Source: Pseudomonas sp. CCI4.2 (lineage in GTDB: Bacteria > Pseudomonadota > Gammaproteobacteria > Pseudomonadales > Pseudomonadaceae). From it: DNA of 64,000 nt. A model generated the notes under the pieces. The model did not search any database and was not told the DNA's origin. It worked only from the letters and a program-made list of their open reading frames with translations. The stretch lies in the NCBI RefSeq assembly GCF_034350045.1, contig NZ_CP133781.1:5134501-5198500 (forward strand), read 5' to 3'. Position 1 is the first letter of the stretch; each line of letters opens with the position of its first letter. Below are positions 8,758 through 17,504 of the stretch, one piece after another. The position numbers and the translations under genes were made by a program.

Positions 8758-9762
8758 TTAGCGGCGGGCGAAGTCCGCAAAAGCTGCGATCACCTGCTTA
8801 ATCTGGGCCGACGAAACGTCCAGATGCGTCACCATCCGCAAACGAGGTGCCGCGCTGAGTTTGATCCCCCGCTCGGCGCAGAAGGATTTAAGCCCGTCAG
8901 CTCGCGCACCCAGCTGCACGTACACCATGTTGGTCTGCACCGGCTCAACTGAATAACCAAAGCCCCGCAAGCCTTCGGCCAAGGCGCTGGCGTTGGCATG
9001 ATCGTCAGCCAAGCGCTCGACCTGATGCTCAAGGGCATACAGCCCGGCCGCTGCGAGTCCGCCGGCCTGGCGCATACCGCCACCCACCATCTTGCGCAAA
9101 CGTCGAGCTTTGCCAATCAATTCAGCAGTGCCCAGCAGCACTGAGCCGATCGGCGCACCCAAGCCTTTGGACAGGCACACAGAGACCGAATCGAAATGAC
9201 GGGTAATCTCTCTGGCATCGACACCCAGTTTGACTGCGGCGTTATACAACCGCGCGCCGTCCAAGTGCAGTGCCAGCCCGTGTTCGTCGCAGAACTCACG
9301 CGCAGTCGCCAGGTACGAGAGCGGCAGCACCTTGCCCTGCACGGTGTTTTCCAACGCCAATAACCGGGTGCGGGCAAAGTGGAAGTCATCGGGCTTGATC
9401 GCGGCCAGCACCTGTTTCAAGTCCAACGAACCATCGTCTTGGAAGTCCAGTGGCTGCGGCTGAATCGAACCGAGCACCGCTGCGCCGCCGCCTTCGTATT
9501 TATAGGTGTGCGCCTGTTGGCCGACGATGTATTCCTCGCCGCGTCCGCAATGAGCCATCAACCCAAGCAGGTTGCTCATGGTGCCGCTGGGTACGAACAG
9601 GCCGGCGGCAAAACCCAAACGCTCAGCCAGGGAGGCTTCAAGCCGGTTAACCGTCGGGTCTTCGCCGTACACGTCATCGCCCAACGCCGCGCTAGACATA
9701 GCCTCAAGCATCCCGGCAGTCGGCTGGGTCATGGTGTCGCTGCGCAGATCAATAGCCGTCAC
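8758..9762 (-). CDS. ltaE: low-specificity L-threonine aldolase
   Basis: A 334-residue PLP enzyme of the fold-type I aldolase family, cleaving L-threonine/L-allo-threonine to glycine and acetaldehyde. Motifs: the N-terminal DLRSDTMTQPT and GDDVYGEDPTVN, the HLDGARLYNAA substrate/PLP strand, and SKGLGAPIGS, which carries the Schiff-base lysine at about residue 204. The C-terminus has 'MVTHLDVSSAQI'. The ATG at 9762 is preceded by a purine-rich stretch. It lies downstream of nothing else on this strand and is probably transcribed alone, divergent from the riboswitch gene. Confidence 0.92.
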   Translation of the reverse strand: MTAIDLRSDTMTQPTAGMLEAMSSAALGDDVYGEDPTVNRLEASLAERLGFAAGLFVPSGTMSNLLGLMAHCGRGEEYIVGQQAHTYKYEGGGAAVLGSIQPQPLDFQDDGSLDLKQVLAAIKPDDFHFARTRLLALENTVQGKVLPLSYLATAREFCDEHGLALHLDGARLYNAAVKLGVDAREITRHFDSVSVCLSKGLGAPIGSVLLGTAELIGKARRLRKMVGGGMRQAGGLAAAGLYALEHQVERLADDHANASALAEGLRGFGYSVEPVQTNMVYVQLGARADGLKSFCAERGIKLSAAPRLRMVTHLDVSSAQIKQVIAAFADFARR

Positions 9763-9980
9763 GGTGAAGCTCCTGAAAGAGTTAAGACGTCGATATTAAG
9801 TCGAAGGACGAATTGGGGATAGGTCATTACTGAGGTCACCGGGTTGCTTATTCAAGGTCTGCACTCAATGAACCTATGGGTTCGATATAAGGGAATGTCC
9901 GGGTGCATAGACGAAAGTGACCAAGCACGGCCAGAGAATCTGTGATAAAAACTCACCGCCGACAGGAAATGCTGTTGGCA

Positions 9981-10146
9981 ACGTTCTCAGGGCGGGGTGC
10001 GATTCCCCACCGGCGGTAATGGCGCGCAATGCGCTTAGCCCGCGAGCGCTTGTGGTGCGTAAAGCTTCGGTTTTCGCACTGACAAGGTCAGCAGACCCGG
10101 TTTGATTCCGGGGCCGACGGTCATAGTCCGGATGAAGAGAGAACGG
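9981..10146 (+). promoter_or_regulatory. FMN riboswitch (RFN element)
   Basis: The conserved RFN segments occur in order: GTTCTCAGGGCGGGGTG...TTCCCCACCGGCGGT, AGCCCGCGAGCG, GGTCAGCAGACCCGG, ATTCCGGGGCCGACGGT and ATAGTCCGGATGAAGAGAGAAC. They form the six-stem aptamer that binds flavin mononucleotide. The position, about 135 bases before a lumazine synthase gene, fits feedback control of riboflavin synthesis. Confidence 0.97.
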
Positions 10147-10246
10147 GATTGGTACCACTGGGTCGTATCGTGCGCACCGTCGTGAACAGCTTTTTTGTTG
10201 CGGCCGTGATCTCGACGTACCTTGGCATCCCATTCGATCCAAACGC

Positions 10247-10270
10247 CCTGTTTTTTTCATTAAACAGGAG
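10247..10270 (+). promoter_or_regulatory. Shine-Dalgarno-sequestering hairpin of the riboswitch
   Basis: CCTGTTT (10247-10253) is the exact complement of AAACAGG (10262-10268), with a T-rich loop. The right arm includes the first bases of the AGGAG ribosome binding site (10266-10270), nine bases before the ATG at 10280. The hairpin is a plausible expression platform that blocks translation when FMN is bound; this is an inference from base pairing. Confidence 0.6.
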
Positions 10271-10279
10271 TCAGAACTG

Positions 10280-10792
10280 ATGCAACCCACCGCAATCGAT
10301 AGCAAAAACAAAAGCCATCCCAACGAACGCATTGCCTTCATCCAGGCCTGCTGGCACAAGGATATTGTCGATCAAAGCCGTAAAGGTTTTATCGCCGAGA
10401 TCGCCAACCATGGCTACGCCGAGACCGATATCGATTTCTTCGAAGTCGGCGGTGCGTTTGAAATTCCTCTGCACGCCAAGTTGCTGGCCAAGAGCGGTCG
10501 CTATGCCGGCATCGTCGCCGCTGGTTTAGTGGTCGATGGCGGTCTGTATCGCCATGAGTTCGTCGCTCAATCGGTGGTCAGCGCGCTGATGCAAGTGCAG
10601 ATGGAAACAGAGGTCCCGGTTTTTTCCGTGGTGCTCACCCCTCATAACTTCCACGCAGGGGACGAACACCAGCAGTTCTTCTTCAACCACTTCGTGCAAA
10701 AAGGCGCAGAAGCGGCCGAGACCTGTGCAGACACCCTGCACAAAATCCGCAGCCTGCGCCGTAACGAACTGCCGCAGCGCGTCGCGGTTTAA
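10280..10792 (+). CDS. ribH2: 6,7-dimethyl-8-ribityllumazine synthase, type II (RibH2-like)
   Basis: A 170-residue lumazine synthase that condenses the pyrimidine and the dihydroxybutanone phosphate precursors in the penultimate step of riboflavin synthesis. The core pattern ('IAFIQACWHKDIVDQSRKGF', 'GAFEIPLHAK', 'SGRYAGIVAAGLVVDGGLYRH', 'METEVPVFSVVLTPHNFH') resembles the decameric type II enzymes known from Brucella rather than the usual icosahedral RibH. The FMN riboswitch directly upstream supports the assignment. It is probably a second, FMN-controlled copy besides the housekeeping ribH of the rib cluster, which is not in this window. The inverted repeat downstream may end the transcript. 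Confidence 0.9.
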   Translation: MQPTAIDSKNKSHPNERIAFIQACWHKDIVDQSRKGFIAEIANHGYAETDIDFFEVGGAFEIPLHAKLLAKSGRYAGIVAAGLVVDGGLYRHEFVAQSVVSALMQVQMETEVPVFSVVLTPHNFHAGDEHQQFFFNHFVQKGAEAAETCADTLHKIRSLRRNELPQRVAV

Positions 10793-10807
10793 AGGTAACC
10801 ACCTCTG

Positions 10808-10881
10808 TAGGAGCCAACGTGTAAACGAGAGGTCTGATGAGGTGTATCAGGTCTAATGCCTCGCCAACACGTTGGCTCCTA
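10808..10881. repeat. REP-like inverted repeat between ribH2 and astE
   Basis: TAGGAGCCAACGTGT (10808-10822) and its exact complement (10867-10881) lie between the convergent ribH2 and astE stops. Copies of the same motif recur elsewhere in the window (32821, 55250, 55370). It probably forms a hairpin at both 3' ends. Confidence 0.7.
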
Positions 10882-10895
10882 CCGATTGAGCGGCA

Positions 10896-11906
10896 TCAAA
10901 CCAATGCTTCACCTTTGCTTGGCACGATCAAAATCCCCGCCCGCAACCCATTCTTGACCTTGGGATTGGGGAAGATGATCCGGGCGCCCTGCTCTTCAAC
11001 GACCCAAAGGCTGCTCGCCAAATCGTTAGCCAACACAAACCCCTGCTTCAACTCCGAAAAATTCTCGACGTCCGCAGGCAAATTAAGCTGAAACGCATCG
11101 CTGTGCTTGATGATTTCCCGGGCAACGCTGAATAACTGCAGACCCCTGAGCGACGAATCTGCACCTTCAGGCTCTATGCCTTCGATCAACTCTGTCAGGT
11201 AGATTTCCAACAGCAGCAGGTTGACCTGCTGGTTCTGCCCGAATGGCCGCGCTTTGCCCAGCTCCAGCGTGAAAGACTCAGCGCCCAGTTTGTCGTAGGT
11301 ATAGGAACTGAACACGATGGAGGGTTTGTTCTGCAGCACGACAGCTTTTATTCCGGCTGCGTGCAAACGCGCAAGTTCCCGGCGTGAATGCCGACGGCCT
11401 TCTTTCCAGGGATACAGCGCGAATTGCTCGATCTTCGAACCACGAATGGCCGTGTGCAGGTCGTAATGCAAGCGGTGGCGACGCGGCAGACTGAAAAAGC
11501 TGTCTGCCAGACGCTCCAGTTCACAGGCGCGAAGTGCCTCAAAACCCGTTGCTTGCTCATGCCGACCGTTGAACAGCCGATTCAGGTCCTGCTCGATATA
11601 CCGCTCGCCCCGACGCATGGCCTCAGGGTTACCCAGCAGAAACAGAATGCGTGCCCGCGGCACTAAATCGCCACACGCAATGTCGCGCAGCAATTGATCA
11701 AGCAGTTCAATGGGCGCCGTTTCATTACCGTGGATACCGGCAGACAGCAGCAAGTCCATCCCGTTGTCCTGCCCTTCGGCTGGGCTCACTTCAAGGGCCC
11801 CTTCGCTCAGCCAATGCAAGCGCACGCCATCAACCGTCAGTTGAGTCTTTTGCGCCGGTTCGCGACCGGCCAGGGTCAGTTCAAGCAGCTTGCCGAGAGC
11901 GAGCAT
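10896..11906 (-). CDS. astE: succinylglutamate desuccinylase
   Basis: A 336-residue zinc hydrolase of the AspA/AstE family that releases succinate and glutamate from N-succinylglutamate, the last step of the arginine succinyltransferase pathway. Zinc-site motifs: GIHGNETAP (His and Glu ligands, about residues 57-65), NPEAMRRGERYIEQDLNRLF, and HYDLHTAIRGS (His ligand). The TLELGKARPFG run holds the catalytic Glu. It is the last gene of the ast/aru run, 39 bases after the small unknown gene. Confidence 0.95.
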   Translation of the reverse strand: MLALGKLLELTLAGREPAQKTQLTVDGVRLHWLSEGALEVSPAEGQDNGMDLLLSAGIHGNETAPIELLDQLLRDIACGDLVPRARILFLLGNPEAMRRGERYIEQDLNRLFNGRHEQATGFEALRACELERLADSFFSLPRRHRLHYDLHTAIRGSKIEQFALYPWKEGRRHSRRELARLHAAGIKAVVLQNKPSIVFSSYTYDKLGAESFTLELGKARPFGQNQQVNLLLLEIYLTELIEGIEPEGADSSLRGLQLFSVAREIIKHSDAFQLNLPADVENFSELKQGFVLANDLASSLWVVEEQGARIIFPNPKVKNGLRAGILIVPSKGEALV

Positions 11907-11945
11907 AAGTCATGCACCTAATTGAGCGACGTCAGGAAGATTGAT

Positions 11946-12233
11946 TCAGTCGTGATCGCAGTCAGGGCCGTGAACGTGCTCTTGGCCGTCGCCGACGTCG
12001 GCCGGTTCCATTTCCAGTTGCAGGCTCACCAGGTTGGTCGCCAGCGGACGCAGCAACAGGTTGGCGTATTCGGCATCGCCTTCTTCAACGTCAACGCCAA
12101 TCAATAACTGGCCACGGCCGTCGTGCTGAATCCACAATTCCTTGCCCTGCCACAGAACGGCCACGCGGGTGCAGGTGGTTTCCAGCTGGGTGCCATCGGT
12201 GTCTTCAAGGATTAACTGCAGGGTGTCGCTCAT
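11946..12233 (-). CDS. conserved hypothetical protein within the ast operon
   Basis: A 95-residue acidic soluble protein with no signal peptide. It starts MSDTLQLILEDTDGTQLET and ends in a His/Asp-rich tail ('GQEHVHGPDCDHD') that could bind metal. It sits between astB (29 bases upstream) and astE (39 bases downstream), a position it also has in other pseudomonads, so co-transcription with arginine catabolism is likely. I do not recognise a domain and assign no function. Confidence 0.8.
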   Translation of the reverse strand: MSDTLQLILEDTDGTQLETTCTRVAVLWQGKELWIQHDGRGQLLIGVDVEEGDAEYANLLLRPLATNLVSLQLEMEPADVGDGQEHVHGPDCDHD

Positions 12234-12262
12234 GATTCAGTGCTCTGTAAAAGGATTGAAAG

Positions 12263-13609
12263 TCAATTAAGTTGAAAAGGATAGACCGAGCCCAGCTTAA
12301 GGAGCTGGGTTAGTTCATCCAGTGCCGCACGGCATTCGACCAGCAAGGTCGGATCAGCCAGGTCGTTTTCGCTCACACGGTCGCGGTAATGCTTTTCGAT
12401 CCAGTGCGTCAACGTGCCGTACAGCGGCGCGGTCATGATAACGCCTTGGTTCACCGCTGCCAGTTCGGTTTCGTTCAGCGCGACGCGCAAACGCAAGCAC
12501 GCCGGGCCACCGCCGTTCTGCATGCTTTGCTTGAGGTCGAAGACCTTTACTTCTGCCACAGGGCCGTCGTCGGCCAGCAGGCGCTGCAAATACTGCCACA
12601 CCCGCTCGTTGCCACGGCACTCTTCGGGAACGATGAGCAACATCGATCCATCGGCACGCGAGAGCAACTGACTGTTAAACAGGTAAGAGCGCACGGCGTC
12701 TTCCACTGCAACTTCGGCGCGTGGCACACAGATCGCCCGAAAACGCCCACCGCGACGGCTCAGTTTGTCGTGCAATTGAGCCAGCATATGGTCGGTATTG
12801 AGAAACGCATCCTCGTGATAGAACAGCACTTCACCGTTCCCCACCGCGATCACATCGTTATGGAACACACCCTGATCGATCATCGCCGGGTTTTGCTGGG
12901 CAAAGACCACACCCTCCTCGCTCAAACCGTGCAAACGCGCCACCGCCTGTGAAGCTTCGAGGGTTTGTCGCGCAGGGTATTTCTGCGGGGATGGGTAACG
13001 GGTGTCGAACGCACTGCGCCCGAACACGAAAAACTCGACGCCGGGCTGGCCATAATCGTGGCAAAGGCGCGTGTGGTTAGCCGCGCCCTCATCGCCGAAC
13101 TGCGCCACGGCGGGTAACGCCGCATGGTGGGCGAAGTGCTGCTGATTGGCGAACATCGAGCCCAGTACGCGGCTGGTGGTCGGGTGTTCAATGCTGCGAT
13201 GGTATTTACAGTTCAGGTTGGCGGCGGTGAAATGCACCCGACCATCAGCGGTATCAGCACTTGGGCTGACTGTGGCGGCGTTGGCCACCCACATGCTGGA
13301 TGCCGAGCAACTGGCAACCAGCAAGGGCATCGCGTCTTTGGCCGCTTTTTCGATCACCTGCGCGTCGTTGCCGGTGAACCCAAGGGCACGCAATCCGGCC
13401 AGATCCGGACGTTCTTGAGGTGCCAAGACGCCTTGGACATACCCCATTTCCATCAACGCTTTCATCTTGGCCAAGCCCTGCAGCGCGGCTTCCTTGGGAT
13501 TGGAAGACTGCTGGCAGTTGCTCTGTGACGCAACGTTGCCGTAAGACAAGCCGCCGTAGTTATGGGTCGGGCCCACTAAACCGTCAAAATTGACTTCATA
13601 GGATTTCAT
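12263..13609 (-). CDS. astB: N-succinylarginine dihydrolase
   Basis: A 448-residue enzyme of the guanidino-group modifying (pentein) superfamily. It hydrolyses N2-succinylarginine to succinylornithine, 2 NH3 and CO2. It starts MKSYEVNFDGLVGPTHNYGGLSYGN and has the catalytic region 'GVFHNDVIAVGNGEVLFYHEDAF' with His (about residue 248). The C-terminal 'MQNGGGPACLRLRVAL' supplies the nucleophilic Cys. Its length is typical. It follows astD, from which a 170-base spacer with a REP pair separates it. Confidence 0.96.
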   Translation of the reverse strand: MKSYEVNFDGLVGPTHNYGGLSYGNVASQSNCQQSSNPKEAALQGLAKMKALMEMGYVQGVLAPQERPDLAGLRALGFTGNDAQVIEKAAKDAMPLLVASCSASSMWVANAATVSPSADTADGRVHFTAANLNCKYHRSIEHPTTSRVLGSMFANQQHFAHHAALPAVAQFGDEGAANHTRLCHDYGQPGVEFFVFGRSAFDTRYPSPQKYPARQTLEASQAVARLHGLSEEGVVFAQQNPAMIDQGVFHNDVIAVGNGEVLFYHEDAFLNTDHMLAQLHDKLSRRGGRFRAICVPRAEVAVEDAVRSYLFNSQLLSRADGSMLLIVPEECRGNERVWQYLQRLLADDGPVAEVKVFDLKQSMQNGGGPACLRLRVALNETELAAVNQGVIMTAPLYGTLTHWIEKHYRDRVSENDLADPTLLVECRAALDELTQLLKLGSVYPFQLN

Positions 13610-13680
13610 AGGGTTTCATCGGCAAGGCTCGGTCGGTAAATGTGTTTTTTATGACTGCTATTGTGAATCACCTAAATTCC

Positions 13681-13768
13681 GGTGGGACCGAATTCATTCG
13701 GGAAGGCAACAACGCGGTCAAGTCAGACAATCCGCATAGCCGGCTTCCCGAATAAATTCGGTCCCACA
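13681..13768. repeat. REP pair (inverted) between astD and astB
   Basis: GTGGGACCGAATTCATTCGGG and, in inverted orientation, CTTCCCGAATAAATTCGGTCCC flank about 40 bases. The motif recurs at 23561, 44351 and 52215. Each half is itself a small palindrome (GAATnnATTC). Lying inside the operon, it may lower expression of astB-astE relative to upstream genes. Confidence 0.8.
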
Positions 13769-13779
13769 GAAATGCTGCA

Positions 13780-15246
13780 TCAGGAAAGCGTGATGCCCGG
13801 CGTCAACGTCTCCGGCAAACTGATGCGCGGCGCTTCCAGTGAGGCCACCGGATAAGCGCAATAATCTGCCGCGTAGTAGGCGCTGGCGCGATGGTTGCCC
13901 GAGGCGCCGACCCCGCCGAACGGCGCGCTACTTGCAGCGCCGGTCAATTGCTTGTTCCAGTTGACAATACCCGCCCGGCTTTCCAGCCAAAACTGCTGAT
14001 AACGCGCTTCGGAGTCGGACAACAGCCCCGCCGCCAAGCCGTAGTGGGTGTCATTGGCTTCGGCGATGGCCGCCTCAAAATCAGCATAGCGGATCACTTG
14101 TAGCAGCGGTCCGAACAACTCTTCATCGGCCCGATCAGTCACGTCACTGACGTCGAGAATCCCTGGGGTGAGCAATGCGGCGTTCGCCTGCGGCTGCGTC
14201 ATTTCCAATAAGGCCACGGCGCCATTGGCCAATAGCAACTCCTGGGCATCGAGCAACGCACGCGCCGCGCCCAAGGAAATGACCGAACCCATGAACGGTG
14301 CTGGCTGTTGATCGAACGCACCGACTTCAATCGTTGCGGTCACTGCCACTAGCCGTGCAAGCAACGCATCGCCCCATGCACCTTCGGGCACCAACAAACG
14401 CCGGGCGCAGGTACAACGCTGGCCGGCAGAAATAAAGGCCGACTGAATCACCGTGTACACAGCGGCTTCAATGTCTTCAACATGATCGACGATCAGCGGA
14501 TTGTTGCCCCCCATTTCTAGCGCCAGGATCTTCTCCGGGCGTCCGGAAAATTGGTGGTGCAGCAAGTTTCCGGTACGGCTGGACCCGGTGAAAAACAACC
14601 CGTCGATGCCAGGGTTCGACGCCAGCGCAACGCCGGTTTCCCGAGCGCCTTGCAGCAGGTTCAACACCCCGGTTGGCAAACCGGCTTCGACCCAACACTT
14701 GACCGTCAGCTCGGCGACTTTTGGGGTCAGCTCGCTTGGTTTGAACAACACCGTATTACCCGCCAACAACGCTGGCACGATATGGCCATTGGGCAGATGC
14801 CCAGGAAAGTTGTACGGACCAAACACCGCGACCACGCCATGGGGTTTATGCCGCAGCACGGCAGTCGCATCGCCCAATGGGCCGCTTTTTTCGCCGGTTC
14901 GCTCACGGTAGCTCTGCACCGAAATCGCGATCTTGTTGATCATGCTGGTGACTTCGGTGGCCGATTCCCACAGCGGTTTACCGGTCTCTTCGCCAATGCA
15001 GCGAGACAAGGCGTCGGCATGGGTTTTCAGGCTCGCGGCAAACGCTTCCAGCAGCACGATGCGCTCATCCAGCGAACGTTTGGCCCAGGCTGGGAATGCG
15101 TGTCGCGCCGCCTTGATCGCGGCATCAACCTGCTCAGCGTTGGCGCCTTGCCCAGACCACACCACCGCCTGAGTGACCGGGTTCAACGACTCGAACGGTT
15201 CACCCTGCCCGGCGTGCCAGGCACCCGCGATATACAGCGTGCTCAT
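13780..15246 (-). CDS. astD: succinylglutamate-semialdehyde dehydrogenase
   Basis: A 488-residue NAD+-dependent aldehyde dehydrogenase, the fourth step of the succinyltransferase pathway. Motifs: 'VAVFGPYNFPGHLPNGHIVPALLAGNTVLFKPSELTP' split over the cofactor site, FTGSSRTG, the catalytic Glu in LEMGGNN and the catalytic Cys in SAGQRCTCARR. The ATG at 15246 shares its A with the TGA of aruG (TGATG), so translation is coupled; GGGAGG lies eight bases upstream. A GTG one codon earlier is a less likely start. Confidence 0.96.
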   Translation of the reverse strand: MSTLYIAGAWHAGQGEPFESLNPVTQAVVWSGQGANAEQVDAAIKAARHAFPAWAKRSLDERIVLLEAFAASLKTHADALSRCIGEETGKPLWESATEVTSMINKIAISVQSYRERTGEKSGPLGDATAVLRHKPHGVVAVFGPYNFPGHLPNGHIVPALLAGNTVLFKPSELTPKVAELTVKCWVEAGLPTGVLNLLQGARETGVALASNPGIDGLFFTGSSRTGNLLHHQFSGRPEKILALEMGGNNPLIVDHVEDIEAAVYTVIQSAFISAGQRCTCARRLLVPEGAWGDALLARLVAVTATIEVGAFDQQPAPFMGSVISLGAARALLDAQELLLANGAVALLEMTQPQANAALLTPGILDVSDVTDRADEELFGPLLQVIRYADFEAAIAEANDTHYGLAAGLLSDSEARYQQFWLESRAGIVNWNKQLTGAASSAPFGGVGASGNHRASAYYAADYCAYPVASLEAPRISLPETLTPGITLS

Positions 15247-16271
15247 CACACACCCTCCCTTGTGGCGGACAACGGCACCGCACGCACTTGATCACCGGCG
15301 CTCAGCCGCAAGCGTTTTGCGGTCATCGGATCCACCACCAGCGTGCCGGCGGCCAACCGCGCCGGGGCAGCAGTGATGCGGCAGTCTTCGCGTTTGCGGT
15401 TATGAATCAGAAACGGCGTCGCGTCGTCCCCCGGCGTACCGATGGCCAGGACCAATGCCTGACTGTCGCGTACGGCGCGGATCTTGGTGGTTTCACATTC
15501 AACGGCTGGGCCGGCGTCGAAGATGTCGACATAACCCTGATAACTGAAGCCTTCGCTCTTGAGCATTGCCAACGCCGGTTCGGTGTCGGTGTGTACACGG
15601 CCGATAATGTTGCGCGCATCTTCGGAGAGGAAGCAGGTGTAGAGCGGGAACTTGGGCATCAGTTCGGCGATGAAGGCTTTGTTGCCCACGCCCGTCAGGT
15701 AGTCCGCCTGGCTAAATTCCATCTTGAAAAAGTGCCGCCCCAGGCTTTCCCAGAAAGGTGAACGCCCGGCTTCGTTGGACATGCCGCGCATTTCGGCAAT
15801 GATCTTATTGCCGAACAGCTTCGGGAATTCCGCAATAAACAGCAGCCGCGCTTTGGCCAGCAACCGACCGTTAACACCGGTACGACTGTCACCACGTAAA
15901 AACAACGAACACAGCTCTGAATTGCCGGTCAGGTCGTTGGCGAGGAACAGCGTCGGTATTTCGCGGTAGATGTTCAGTTCTTGAGACGCACTGACCGTCA
16001 GGCCTACGCGGTAGTTGTACCAAGGCTCTCGCAGTCCAACGGCACCGGCGATTGCGCAAATACCTACCACGTGGCCGTCATCGTCTTCCATGACAAACAG
16101 GTAGTCAGCGTCGGCGCGCTCGGCTTCGCCACGAAAGGTTTTCTCGGCCCAACTGATTCGGTGCGCCAAGCGCTGTTCATTGGCCGGCAGCGTGGTCAAG
16201 CCGGGGCCAGTGGTGTGCGCCAACTCGATCAGTTTCGGTAAGTCGCTGCTGCGTACGGGACGAACGATCAT
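15246..16271 (-). CDS. aruG: arginine N-succinyltransferase, beta subunit
   Basis: A 341-residue AstA-family acyltransferase (GNAT-like fold). With the product of the upstream gene it forms the enzyme that transfers succinyl from succinyl-CoA to arginine (or ornithine). It starts MIVRPVRSSDLPKLIELAHTTGPGLTTLP and has the family pattern 'WYNYRVGLTVSASQELN' and 'MPKFPLYTCFL'. It is paralogous along its whole length to aruF upstream, 76 bases away. Pseudomonas is known to use two subunits where enteric bacteria use one AstA. Confidence 0.95.
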   Translation of the reverse strand: MIVRPVRSSDLPKLIELAHTTGPGLTTLPANEQRLAHRISWAEKTFRGEAERADADYLFVMEDDDGHVVGICAIAGAVGLREPWYNYRVGLTVSASQELNIYREIPTLFLANDLTGNSELCSLFLRGDSRTGVNGRLLAKARLLFIAEFPKLFGNKIIAEMRGMSNEAGRSPFWESLGRHFFKMEFSQADYLTGVGNKAFIAELMPKFPLYTCFLSEDARNIIGRVHTDTEPALAMLKSEGFSYQGYVDIFDAGPAVECETTKIRAVRDSQALVLAIGTPGDDATPFLIHNRKREDCRITAAPARLAAGTLVVDPMTAKRLRLSAGDQVRAVPLSATREGV

Positions 16272-16347
16272 GCTTTCTCCTCAACCGGGCACCCGTGGGA
16301 ACCCGCGAATCTCGCTAAACCTGCAAACCAGACGCCAACGGCGCCTG

Positions 16348-17379
16348 TTAAACCGCCACGATACGAACGCTGGCGCCTTCACCCACGCCCAGTGCCTCGG
16401 CGGCTTCCAGACTCAGGCTGACCGGTTTGCCCGGCGCCCAGTCGAGCTCCAACAGCACCGCGCGGTAATCCTGCAATTGGCCGTTGGCGACCAGATATTG
16501 GCGCCCGCCTTTGCCGATATCAGCGGTTTTTACCGTATCGAGCTTCACCGGGACCAATCGGCTCTGAGCGATCGAGCGGATACCGGACACTCGCGCATGC
16601 AAGGTCGGGCCACCGTCGAAAATATCGATGTAATGGTCGGTCTCAAAACCTTCGCGCATCAGGATGTCGAAAGTGATCTGCGCACGCGGATGCACTTGAC
16701 CCATGGACTCTTGCGCGGCGTCAGGCAGCAATGGCACGTATATCGGGTAATGCGGCATCAATTCAGCGAGAAAGGTCCGGCTTTTCAGGCCGCACAGACG
16801 CTCGGCCTCGGCGTAGTTCAGGTCGAAGAAGTTACGGCCGATGGCGTCCCAAAACGGCGAGTCGCCGTGCTCATCGCTGTAACCGACGATTTCGGTGACC
16901 ACCGAGTCGGCAAAGCGCTCCGGATGACCGGCGACGAACAGCAGGCGCCCACGGGAATTGAGCTCAGACCAGTGGGTGCCGACCAATTCCGGGATCACAT
17001 AAAAACTGGTGAGCAGGCTGTTGCCTGTCAGGTCGTGACATTGCGACAGCACGTGAATCTTGTTGTGAATCTTCAGTTCGCGAGACGCGTGAACAAAGGT
17101 CTCGTTACGAAAACTATAGAAGGGTTCGGAATAGCCCGCTGATGCGACAATCCCAGAACACCCCACCAGGCGCCCGGTGTCGCTGTCTTCGAGCACGAAG
17201 AAGTAGCTTTCTTCACCGTTGAAACTGACTTCAGCGGCGAACGACGCTTCCGAAGCCGCGATCTTGTCGGTCAAACGGTCAGCATCGTCCGGCAAGGAAG
17301 TGACACCAATCGGGCTGTCTGCGGCCAGACGCTGTACCTCGCCCAGATCAGCCATTTGCGCGGGGCGCATCACCAGCAT
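16348..17379 (-). CDS. aruF: arginine N-succinyltransferase, alpha subunit
   Basis: A 343-residue AstA-family acyltransferase, partner of aruG in the first committed step of arginine breakdown. It starts MLVMRPAQMADLGEVQRLAADSPIGVTSLP and shows the same body as its paralogue ('PFYSFRNETFVHASRELKIHNKIHVLSQCHDLTGNSLL', split in places, 'MPHYPIYVPLL'). The ATG at 17379 gives the family N-terminus. A longer frame to 17454 runs through an A-rich leader with no ribosome site. It follows astC at 125 bases. Confidence 0.95.
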   Translation of the reverse strand: MLVMRPAQMADLGEVQRLAADSPIGVTSLPDDADRLTDKIAASEASFAAEVSFNGEESYFFVLEDSDTGRLVGCSGIVASAGYSEPFYSFRNETFVHASRELKIHNKIHVLSQCHDLTGNSLLTSFYVIPELVGTHWSELNSRGRLLFVAGHPERFADSVVTEIVGYSDEHGDSPFWDAIGRNFFDLNYAEAERLCGLKSRTFLAELMPHYPIYVPLLPDAAQESMGQVHPRAQITFDILMREGFETDHYIDIFDGGPTLHARVSGIRSIAQSRLVPVKLDTVKTADIGKGGRQYLVANGQLQDYRAVLLELDWAPGKPVSLSLEAAEALGVGEGASVRIVAV

Positions 17380-17504
17380 GGTGTCACTCCTTACCAAAAA
17401 TACAGGCCGGCATCGCCGACACAGAAAAAAAACCGACGCTGGCAATATGACCAACGCCGAGGGGTACCGCTTTAGAACAACAGCAACAACATATCAGCAG
17501 CCCT

